Below, piece after piece: positions 1 to 9,593 of a stretch of 64,000 nucleotides of DNA. Origin of the DNA: Bilabrum cf. latius (Eukaryota; Bigyra: Bicosoecida; Bigyra; Bicosoecida); assembly GCA_965178125.1 (NCBI GenBank), contig OZ237738.1, positions 868,001 through 932,000 on the forward strand, in the 5' to 3' direction. A program made the position numbers and the translations under genes. The notes beneath the pieces are model-generated. The model worked only from the letters and a program-made list of their open reading frames with translations. It had not been told where the DNA came from and did no database searches. Numbering within the stretch: the first letter of the stretch is position 1; the number at the start of each line of letters is the position of its first letter.

Positions 1-730
1 ACAATGGCCAGACGTACTACCACAACACGACGGGAATGACCGACTATGACAACTTCCTGAGGACAGACGCGCCCGTCAGCTTTGGCTATTTCTCCCAGTA
101 CATGACCCAGCCCTCTGTTCGCAAGGCGCTGGGCGTAGGCAATGCGACCTTTCATTCCGGTCTCGAGGTCGAGAAGCACCTCCTGACAGACTTTATGGTG
201 ACTCTGCTCCCAGAGTTCATCCAGATCCTCGAGTCGGAGGCGAACTACAGGGTGCTTGTGTACTCTGGTAACCTCGATGTGAGATGGGATGGGATGCTGG
301 CAAAATGAAGTGTGACGGGTGCTGTGCGGCTTTCGATGTGCCGCATCGCTTACACCCCCGCCCCGCCATGTCCCTGTTCAACAACCGAGTGCTTCCTCTC
401 CTTCGCATGTATCTCTCACTGCGCTTTCGCTTAGCAAACCTGTATCCCCGTATCCCTATGCTGCCGCAGGTCATCATCGGCGCCCTGCTAACCGACAACT
501 TCGTGGACAAGATGCAGTGGAGCGGTGCTGCAGAGTACGCCAAGGCGGAGCGTGCCATCTGGAACACCCAAGGGCAGACCGGGGTCTCCGGGTACGTCCG
601 CCGCGCCAAGAACTTTGCCCGAGCGGTCGTGCGTTCGGCCGGTCACATCGTTCCCTACGACCAGCCGGAGCGTGCCCTAGATATGTTCCTCCGTTTCAAG
701 AATGGGGAGATGCCATTCTTCTCCGAGTGA
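1..730 (+). CDS. Serine carboxypeptidase (S10), CPVL-like, 3' part
   Basis: C-terminal part of a peptidase family S10 serine carboxypeptidase, an enzyme class that removes C-terminal residues in lysosome/vacuole-type compartments. The reading frame enters from the left edge (codons from position 3), so the N-terminus and the catalytic Ser are outside the window. Exon 1 ends in YSGNLD, which carries the catalytic Asp region. A GT–AG intron at 279–469 follows. Exon 2 (470–730) resumes with VIIGALLTD and contains GHIVPYDQP, the catalytic-His motif. Skipping the intron rebuilds the continuous family signature YSGxLDVIIG; without it the first frame stops at 308. The spacing after the Asp (MQW, AEYAKAE, GYVRRAKNF) resembles vertebrate CPVL more than yeast CPY. 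The stop is TGA at 728–730. The family call is secure; the subfamily is inferred. Confidence 0.9.
279..469 (+). other. Spliceosomal intron in the carboxypeptidase gene
   Basis: 191 bp beginning GTGAGA and ending CTGCCGCAG. It interrupts the S10 signature exactly between Asp and the following VIIG, in phase 0. It is the best-supported intron in the window and shows that this eukaryote splices, although most other genes appear intronless. Confidence 0.85.
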
Positions 731-1219
731 TCGGGGGCATGACTCCGAGTGAGCATGAGCATGACTCGGAGGGGGTGTGGGTGGGACATCGTGCATTGCA
801 ACCCTTGAATCGGCATGGATTGCAGTGCGCTGTGGTAAGCGGGGTCGTCGCGTCTTCTGTTGGAGTGTGCAAGGCATGTGCATGCTTTCCTGGAGAAGAC
901 AAGGGAAAACGTACAGTTGGTGCTCCCGAGGGGCAGATCGATGATAATCGGTGTCCAGCCATAAACGCTGTGGCGCAGGTGCTGATGCACGTGCTGCTTT
1001 TTTGGCCGGTGCAGTTGCTAGACACCGTAGTGTGTGCCAGCAGGCAGGCAACAGGCAGGTGCCACGCTCCTGCCGGTCGCTGGTGGTCTGCTGTAGTGCC
1101 GCTCATCGAAACGCTTCTTTGGAGTAATCGCATATTTTTTGCAGTCATCCGTAGGTCTTTATTGATGGTGTGTTCGCGCATCGCACGCTCTCAAAGTCAC
1201 GAGGCCGACAGGCTCCCGG
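731..1219. other. Convergent intergenic spacer
   Basis: Spacer between the 3' ends of the carboxypeptidase (+) and the leucine-rich-repeat gene (-). I see only short, unrelated open frames and no RNA gene, repeat or clear regulatory site. It presumably holds the two 3' UTRs. Confidence 0.5.
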
Positions 1220-1680
1220 TTATCTCCTGCCCTACTCGCCTTGCTGCGCCACTTCAGCATCCTTAGTGGGGATTTCGCTCCCCAAGAACGATTCGAATGG
1301 ACTATTTTCATCCTAAGTCCTGCTAGATATCAACTGAATGCCAGCCTCTCCAGCACTCTTTTGAAGCTGCGCCAGCTGGGTGACATCGTCGCACAGCGGG
1401 TTGCCTGTCACATCCAGAAATCGAAGTGATTTCGGTGCAAGATCCTCTAGATTGAAACCTGTGATTGCATTGTCTGCTAAAGATAGCGCCTCGAGCTGCG
1501 TGCACTGCTTCCACAGCCCCGCGTGAGCGGATGTCAAGCAGTTGCTCGCTACGTCGACAGCGCACAGCCCGTCCAGGCCAGCAATTGACTCTGGCAGTGC
1601 AGTGAGCATATTTTTCTACAATATCAGAGCCGGTACACAACCTTCCAGCTTTGAAAGCACAACTGCAAGCCTGCAAGCAC
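1220..1680 (-). CDS. Leucine-rich-repeat protein, 3' exon(s)
   Basis: A short leucine-rich-repeat protein. Three repeats are visible: one around ALILQKNMLTALPESI, then LCAVDVASNCLTS, then LEALSLADNAIT and LRFLDVTGNPL, with the Asn ladder and LP.SI spacing of typical LRRs. The Gln in LILQKN is encoded by TAG (1616–1618). Two more TAGs (1313–1315 and 1232–1234) are read through into an acidic tail ending at TAA (1220–1222). The 5' end is unresolved: there are CAG acceptor-like sites near 1660–1680 on this strand and an open stretch back to about 1769, so at least one upstream exon is likely. The function is unknown; LRRs of this size usually mediate protein binding. The gene is divergent from the kelch gene. 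Confidence 0.6.
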
Positions 1681-1965
1681 AAGCCCCACCTAGATGCTAA
1701 CACATTATGTTGCGGCAAAGCAGGTCCTTCGATGCGCGCATTTCGATGACCTACGATGTATGCTTGCATGAAAGAGCCTGCGCAAGACTTCTTGAGCGCC
1801 GTACCCCTTTCATAGGCGAGATATGGTTATTCGTACATTTTCCAGAGTTGCACAGGTTCCCTTCGGTTCGTCAGGGTTCGCAGGCCGGTATTACGGCCCG
1901 GTAATCGAAATGTACAGGCTTCTACCGCGTTCACTGTATCGTATCTCATGCATTGACTGGCATAA

Positions 1966-4020
1966 ATGTTATTTGCGGGTTGTTTGCTTTTGGGATGCGG
2001 CATTTTGCATGTAATCGGGTGGCGCTGGGACGGAGTCTCGTCAACTGCCGACGAGCCACCACCGCTGTGGGAAGCCAAACTAGTTTCATTCGCCTCACAC
2101 CATGCGTACATGCTTGGGGGAGCTCGACTGCGAAAGTCGGGTATGCATGCAGTCTCAACAATTTACGAGCTGAATATATGGGAAAGCAACGGGGCACAGC
2201 CCTTGCTAGACGATGATACGGCGGACGATAACTCAAGATTCGCTGATGATACACAGAATGACGACCCACTACCCCCTGAAGCGTAGTCTGTGTGGAGCTC
2301 ATGGAGTTTCGCTAGCCCGGAAAGACGGCCTATTTCAAAGGCAAGGCACTGGGATGTTCAGTGGACGCGTCTTGAACAGACGCTTAGCTAGCCGCGTGCC
2401 GGGCATGCTGCACACATACTGAGCATTCCCCGCCACTGCGATTCCATGCTGCGTGGAAACGCCTTGACTGACTGGATTTTAATGTGGGGCGGCTCATAGA
2501 GGAACGACGTCGAGCTCATTCATGCAAGGAAGCCCTCCCAACGACACGTCGCTCGGCCCTTGAAAGCAGACGGACAAGACGCTGCGGGCAATCGCGAGCC
2601 GCCTTCCCGAGCACAGATGGGCTCTACCGTCGTACCATTCGATGAGCTGTCTAGCAACTTCGTCTCTTGGCAGCCTGGTGATGGTGATGCAGCCATCAAC
2701 CGCAAGAGCCGCCGCAGCTCAGATCGCTCGGACAGAAACATGAACATGCCTGCCCTGTTTGTTGTGTACGGCGGACGCAAGACCCACAGTGATGCGCACT
2801 CGCGCAGGATGCGACAGACAAGCAGCCTTTCCGACTGTGCCGCTGCACCGCCAGCGGCGGCATGCGCACACAAGCCGGAGGACAGCTGGGACAGCAGGGC
2901 ATCCAGCCAGCAGTCACGACAGGGATCGGGTAGCGTTGAAATTCTGCACGGTGGCTCCACTAGTGGGTGGCAGGCATCCCCTGAAGATGAAGGGGCTCTC
3001 GGAGATCTGTGGATTCTGCCCATTTGGCAAGCCGCAATCAAGAGCGGAGGATCAGGGGACACAGTGGAGGGTATTTCGGGTGGGAAGCAGGACTCGTTCC
3101 ACGCAGGTGATTGCAATCACACGCAGTGGGTAGTCCCCATCTTTGTGGATTCAATGCAGCACGTGCTGTCTGAGACAGCTGCTTCGCACGAACCGCCGCA
3201 CGCAGGAGCTAGAAGCATCGGAAGCACCAGCAGTCAGCTGGCCGGCCTTGATGCAACAGACAAGCTGTCGCCGTCTGCCAGTACCGGTCCGTCGCCGCGC
3301 TGGGCCACCTCCATGAATTACCTGGGGCTGTCCAGCCAAACCGGTCTCCTGCCACCTGGAACGGGAACCCCGGGCGATGTGGATTGCGCAGTGCTGTCAC
3401 TGGTGGGTGGCAGGATCTCAGAACGGGCTGACTAGTCGGCTGACGATGCGTGGCTGCTATTTCTGTGCCCTGGAGCGCACTCTGGTGGTGCCAGTGGCAT
3501 CAACAACATTCACGTGATGGCGACCTGGCAGCAGGTCCGGATCGTCGGGCAGTACCCGCAGTTTGGGGCCAGCGCAGTTGTGCTGGGCGGTCGGTTGCCG
3601 GGGAACAAAAGAGCGCTGCAGGTGGTTCGCATCGGCGGTGGGGTCGTATGGCGCGGTCGCTTTGGAGTGGATGTGGTAGACTTTGATTCTAGGGAGCTCA
3701 TCCTGCCTGGTGTGCAGGGGCCTGCGCCGGAGCACGGAGATGGCGTGGCGGTGTGCATCGTGCAGGTGGAACCGGTAGGCGAGACCATCGAGGTGCAAGA
3801 TGAAGTGGTGTTGGCATTCGGTGGGTTTTCTGCGTTCGAAGGGGTGGTGAGCGACCGCCTGGAAGTGCTGAGTAACGCCTTCCAGGACAAGAGCGGGAGG
3901 GATGCATGGGTGCTGCTGGCGGTGGGCGGGGCGGCCTTGGCTGGGATTCCCGTGTATTTGGCGCACATTGCTGGCTGGTTTGATCGGCTCGGCGCTTGTT
4001 TGTGCTGCCAACAGTTATGA
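1966..4020 (+). CDS. Kelch-repeat membrane protein
   Basis: 684-residue protein with kelch (beta-propeller) repeats. It starts at ATG 1966 (a TAA lies directly upstream), and the first ~20 residues are hydrophobic (LFAGCLLLGCGILHVIG), like a signal peptide or anchor. Kelch blades are recognisable by small-residue/Gly-Gly pairs: HHAYMLGGARL, RAGHAAHI…WILMWGGS, LFVVYGGR, AVLSLVGGR, SAVVLGGR, VVLAFGG. Near the C-terminus a hydrophobic segment (WVLLAVGGAALAGIPVYLAHIAGW, ~residues 645–668) could span the membrane. Four in-frame TAGs (2284, 2389, 2497, 3433) fall between or inside blades, so the propeller exists only if TAG is sense. The stop is TGA at 4018–4020. The partner or substrate is unknown. 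An upstream exon with another blade cannot be excluded. Confidence 0.75.
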
Positions 4021-4098
4021 TGCTGCACCAATAAGATTTTCTTGTTTGATTTGTCGATTCCGACCGTCGGCATATGTATGTGCAGCACTGACACTAGT

Positions 4099-5880
4099 TC
4101 AAGGTTTCGCAGCAGCCTTCGCCCTAACTACCTCAAGGCAGGTGCGAAGCCTGCCGGCATCAAAGCCCACTGCAGTGATCTATGCCTCCATGCTAGCGCC
4201 CGGCACCCGCAGCGTGGCGAAGGACGAGTGGGCCTCGCCCGTGCCTGCACTCTTCCCTGTGGCGGCATGGGCATGGGATGACGACGATGTGGAAACAGAG
4301 GTGCGTCGCTCCAGCGGCTTTGCTTCGCAGTCGAACGACCGCCACTCACAAGCGCATATAACGTAGTAATGCGGGCTTCTATCTGTCATTCCGGGCTGCA
4401 GGATCAGCACGCCAGCGTCACTCGCGACCACCGCCACTGCATGCTTGCCGTCGTCGTCTGGAAGACCCACCAAATACCGCAACCCCGGAGGCAACGCTTC
4501 GACTTCCTTGCTCGGCCAGATGCGTTTGACATCTAAGATCACGGGGAATGCCACCGAGCCCGCGCATGGGTTGCATTGCATCTCGCCGGCCACGCCGCGG
4601 TGGATGGCGTGCCGCTGCTCGTCCGACTCGCCCCGCTTGAGCAGCTCTTCCGCTCGCTTGCTCGCGTCTGCGAGCACACCGGCGCGTGCCTTACCCTCTG
4701 GATCCACGCACTGTGGCAGGACCTCGTCCAGGAAATCGAACTCGCCGCCCAGGATGCCCTCAAGGTTCTCTGGATCACCGCGCGCTAGGGCTAGAACGGA
4801 ATCTACCAGCATGGCTCTCTTGTGACCACTCGACGCGTCGATCGCCACGAGGCCGTTTTGCGCCTCGTCGAGCATCTGCGCGAACTGCACCTCGCCCTCC
4901 TCGGCGCACTGGATCGAATCTGACAGCCCGCGAGCCACCGAGTCGGGCAGGCTTGCTTCTCGCAACAGGTGCGAGGCCACCTCTTCGCACAGCACTGATA
5001 GCTGCACGGAAGAAATGGGGACGCTGGTTTGACTGCTTATAGTCCCATCAAATGCGGTGCCGGACCCAGAGGCAGCCTGGCCGCCCGCTGCACCACCGGC
5101 GACCCCTGCCAGTGGTCCGGCATCCCGGGCCAGCACAGCCAATCCCGCCTGCCCAGGTCCAGATGGGTGGCTGAGGTATCTCACCCTAGGAGGGGGTGAC
5201 ATACTTAATAGAGATTGCGTTGATTGAACGGTGGATTGATGGGAAGGCTTGCTGTTTGTCGCGCCACTCTACGACTGGCTCGTCTCGTCTGACATACGAC
5301 CCACGATCTGGAACACCATTGCATCATCACTCGGAGCCAGCGGGTTGATTTGCAGTGTACTAACAATTTGTTTAGCTACACTAGACCCAAGACACACTTT
5401 TCTCATCGAGAGACGACACTCAAGCTCTGGATACATGGCCTGCCACTCAGCAACCTCGTGAGCAAGGATTGCTGCGTCTGGAAGTGGCTGTGACAGCTTC
5501 ACAATGAGTGAGGGGCCAAGAGCAATTTCATGCACAGGATCGTCGTCTACATCTTCGTCTTCGTCGTCGCTAGCGTCTAGTTTTTCGTGCGGTTCTATGC
5601 ACAGACTCCACTGGTGTACGCAGTTTGAGGCGACTACTTCAGGAACCCCAATCAGGTCACCAAAGATGCGCGTTAGTGCACCTAATACAGTTTCAGTCTC
5701 TCGCATAACAAAGGGAACCTCTATCATCGCACCATCTGGATACTCGACCGGAATCCTGCCAACGGAAACACTGGCCGAGGCAACGGTGCTGCCCGCGAGG
5801 CGAGGCTGAGCAGACCCAGCCGGTACAGATGGCCGCCTTGGTGCAGGAGGTGGTTTAGGCAAGACTTGAGTTCCAGACAT
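4099..5880 (-). CDS. Conserved-looking protein of unknown function
   Basis: 593-residue protein I do not recognise. It runs from ATG 5880 to TGA at 4099–4101 and is open through two TAGs (5269–5271, 4180–4182). It starts with a Pro/Ala-rich stretch, then a region (~residues 40–170) that looks folded, with strand–helix character (RIPVEYPDG, VLGALTRIFGDL) and an acidic loop DDEDEDVDDD. This could be a ubiquitin-like or Ras-binding-like fold, but that is only an impression. A Ser/Thr/Gln linker follows, then a helical segment (~245–395) and a C-terminal part with alternating strands. There is no signal peptide or membrane span. It lies 95 bp downstream of the next minus-strand gene, in the same orientation. 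Confidence 0.6.
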
Positions 5881-5975
5881 TTGCTTGATAACCTATGTTT
5901 TGGTGTAATCGAGTTGGTGCTGTGGATCAAATCTGCGTTTTCCGGTTTTGAGGGTGCTCTGCACAGAGGACCACG

Positions 5976-8900
5976 TCAACCACTCCAATCAGCCCACGCA
6001 GCGGCGTCTTCTATTTGAATTCCCTCGCATGATCCATGCACACCATCTCTACCTCGTAGCAGGCTAGCGTCAAACGGGAGGGAGGCATCTGTGGCCGCGG
6101 CCCGCTGTGCGACCGATCCTGGCCCCCACCTTTCTCCCGCGAAATCCATCGAGTCTTCGCCAAACCCAGAGTGGTACTAGGTATCAAGCATCACGTTTAA
6201 GCTATCTATTCCACTTCCGTTTACTCGAACCGGCCCCGTTAAGCCGGACAGCAGAGCAATCTGACTCGGCAAATTGGGGTCAAGCGGGAGATTGCCCGTC
6301 CTGGTCGCAGCAACGTGCAATGCACCTTTGCACAGTGTCCCGGTCGGCAGGGTCTCCTCGGGTCTGGACCGTTCCGTGTTTTGATCTCCGCGATGGTCGA
6401 GAGACGCGGCCCCGACCCCGTGCCCCACCGGCACCAGCCCGACCTGCTCGGCAGCCCCCACCATGGCAGCTCGGAGCAGAAATCGCCAAGCCGAGCTGGG
6501 CCCGTCAGAATCGTTGTGGACAGGTCGCGTGGCTCTGGGCAATTCATAGTTGGTCACATCAGAAGACCCTTCCAAGTGCACCGGGACAGTGCTAGCCCAG
6601 CTCCCGGTGTCCGGCCGCCACGTCGGTCCGCTATCCCGGCCAAAGCTCCCATTGCCAGCCGATGGCGATACATTCTCCGCGTTCTGTTTGCACAGCTACT
6701 CATCTAGCCTTCGTGCAACCTCTGCGATCACCAGGGCTTCTGCTGGCACAGCAGCGAGCAGAGTGGCAGCCGATAGCAGCTGTAGCGCGGTTGTGGTTTG
6801 TCCTCGCTTCAGAGGGTTCGGTCCGGCAACGTTGCTGCCGGCCGCCCCAGCGCCCTTGCACGTTTGGGATAATACATTGACCTTCACGTGTCCGATCGTC
6901 TGTTTCAAGCACGACTGCCTGGCCCTTTGAGATAGTGCCCAGTCGATCAAGGAACCTTGAGCTAGCTCCGCGTCGTGACTGGTCCCGGACAAAGACAAGC
7001 ACGACTGCAGCGCTTTCTCCCCGATACAGCGCAGCTGCCTTGAATTGTTGCGCATCATTGCTTGCACTGGATCAGTCAGCCAGGGGGCATCGTACCACCC
7101 TATTGGTACCTTTGCCTCTATTTCGTGCTCCAACGGTGCAGCTTGGGACGATTTCCAGCCAAGAGAAGCATTGCCCGCGTGTGCTCCATGCCCTGCATTG
7201 CCTGCATGTCGGTACAATAAACCCTTGTCCCCATGGCCAGGTGCCTCTTGTTTGTCTAGAGAGGCGACAGTTGCCATGCGGCTCCATTTCCACGGCAATT
7301 CCACGACAGGAGGCAAGCTGCTCTCGATCTACAGCGCATCTGCCATCCCTCGAGAGCCACGGATCACAGCATCCAGGGGGTCACCGCGCTCACTGCTCCG
7401 ACTCTTGTATGCTGGAAACGGATACAAACGATGATCAACGCCTGCAAAGGCATACGCGGCCACGCGCACGCGCCAGTCCTGGACGCTGTCGAGGTTCAGC
7501 CACAGCGAGTCGAACGAGTGCCGCCTGCCAACCCAGGAAGCCATGTGTCTCGCTACTCCAAAGAAATCAGTCGCAAACGGCTATTCGTAGCGACCACTCT
7601 TCAGCTCTCCTCGTTTCCTATCCCAGTGGTTCACCGAGTCGAGCACCGCAACCAGACGGTCCAGCCTCTCGACGGCTGTGCTTGCACCGCCTCCGAACTT
7701 AGCACGGGCCATTCCATCCAGTCCACCCAGCACAGCTTGCGGCAATATGCCCAGATTTGCGCCAAACAGCTACACCTCCAGGAAAGTGTACAACAAGGCA
7801 CGCGTGCTTTCGTATCGGGCGGCCGGCACAATGACACCAACAGTGCGGCGCAGCAAGCTGTGGATCGCCAGGGCGGGATCTGCCACAGCATAAATCACCC
7901 TGTGTGCCCCCATTGCAGCAAGTATTCCGGGAAGCATAGCGTGTTTCGCATTGTCCGTGTTGCTCTTGCTGTTCAGCATCCTTGTGACGTTCTCGAACCT
8001 CAACGCGCCGAGATCATCGTCCGCGGCAGGAGACGCGTTGCTAGATAGCTCAAACCCGAGGCCTTTGCAAAGGTCAGTCACCTGTCCAGAGCCAGGCGCA
8101 GTGCGAAGATCCTACCACTGGCTTAAACACTCCAAAATACTCCGCGTTGGGTCCAGCCCTTCGGCTGTGCCTTTGCGGAGTAACGCTGAGCGAGCCTGTG
8201 GGGCAGTGCCGCTTCGGTTGCCCACGCTGCTCTGGCTTTGCTGTCCTTGTGGACCGACTTCAAGCCAGCGTTTGCTCTCGCCAGCCAGACCTACGGCTAC
8301 TGCCTGAAATGCCGTGTCCGAACCCTTCAAGAGATCCACAACGATAGCGTCTCGCACACCACCATACCCGACCACCGCGACCTGCTGGGAGGGTGCCACA
8401 GCGGTAGCCGTTTGGATGAATGGTTGCTCGCTTAAAGGAGAGAGCAGGGACTTGACACAGTTGCTGCCGCTGCTGTTCACAACCTATGGAGACGAGGAAC
8501 AGCCATGAGTGGACCGGAGCTGCAGCAGCCGAGCAGCAGACCCCCGAGCACTGCCGCCGGAGCGGGTTTTGAACCGAGACAATCGCTCAAAAACTAATTT
8601 GACTAGCTATGGTGCCTAAACCGATCCAACATTCAGCACTTTACGGCCATCACGAGCAGCCGCGAGCGCATGCTCCAGTATCCGAAGTCGGGCGTTGCCG
8701 GCGAGCCTTAGCAGCTCGAACACATCGTGCTTCCGCTGGTCGTGCGCCATAATTCCGGTCAACAACTTGCAGCTCCTATCATATTCACGGTGCGATACCT
8801 GCAGCCCGAGCATCTAAGCGAGTACGAAGTCTTTGAGCCGCCTTCGCTGCACACTGGAGCTGGCATTCTGCACTCTGGGCACTATGATGGGAGCACATAT

Positions 8901-9185
8901 AACATGGCGGTGCAGAAGTCTTGAAACGAAGTTCGAATTCCGGAAGCTGCGGCTGCCATTCGCAGGCAAGTTAATGCGGCTCTGGTAGCGACACATTGGA
9001 GCAGACACGGTGATCTATCGCAATGCACAGGTGGCCCCAACATCCATATGATACACAGGCGGCCTGAATGTGTTGACAATAGAACCGCTTATCACATTGA
9101 AAGCAACATCGATAGCTCCTATCGTGGTCCCGGATACAGCAAAAAGGGACGACAGTACACTGAGCAACACGAAGCAGAATACCAT
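5976..9185 (-). CDS. Large putative secretory-pathway protein of unknown function
   Basis: 1,069 residues from ATG 9185 to TGA at 5976–5978, open through about 11 TAGs (for example 9015, 8814, 8616, 8607, 8484, 8112, 7770, 7581, 7329, 6696, 6177). The first residues (VFCFVLLSVLSSLFAVSG) look like a cleavable signal peptide. The rest is a mix of helical and strand-rich segments with no motif I can assign, plus a hydrophobic stretch near residue 790 (LLSAATLLAAVPAEAL). The 5' end is uncertain. An open segment at 9221–9510 on the same strand ends in a possible donor (AAG|GTATAG) and a possible 40-nt intron (9196–9235). The exon after that intron would be in another frame, so a second intron would be needed. 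Confidence 0.55.
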
Positions 9186-9593
9186 CGTCTTTCAGCTGAA
9201 AAATCAGGAGAAAATCACAGACATAAATTCTATACCTTGGTAACAATCATTCTGCACGGCAGTGCAAATGTGTACGACCTGTATTCGTTGTTATTTTGAA
9301 CATTTGCATAAACCTGTTCATCGCATAAACTGCACTGCACTGACGATAGCTCTCGCGATGATTTCCTCGAACTTTCCACAGCGTCGGACGTCATGTACGT
9401 AAACAAAGTTACGTAGTGGTCGATAGCCTTAATTGTAGTATTGTGTATTGCTTCAGCAGCGTACTGGTCACTGGGATTCGGCGGGGCGGCTGCCACGGGG
9501 TCAACTGAACCACTCGTGAACGGGCTTTATGCCATGCAAAACCGGTGGAAAATTGGTTAGATGTACCTCAGAGTCTAGCCCGGTACTGGAAGA
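9186..9593. promoter_or_regulatory. Divergent intergenic region
   Basis: About 400 bp, less G+C-rich than its surroundings, between the divergent 5' ends of the unidentified minus-strand gene (9185) and the rhomboid gene (9594). It should hold both promoters. It also contains an open minus-strand stretch (9221–9510) that may be an upstream exon of the 5976–9185 gene. No specific promoter motif could be assigned. Confidence 0.35.

Noticed and set aside
319-1266. Long plus-strand frame overlapping the carboxypeptidase
   Set aside because: It is in a different frame from the S10 motifs, low in recognisable structure, and open only by composition.
8971-9246. Cys-rich minus-strand frame overlapping the start of the 5976–9185 gene
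   Set aside because: It ends at TAA without joining any downstream coding frame. It would need an additional unverified intron.
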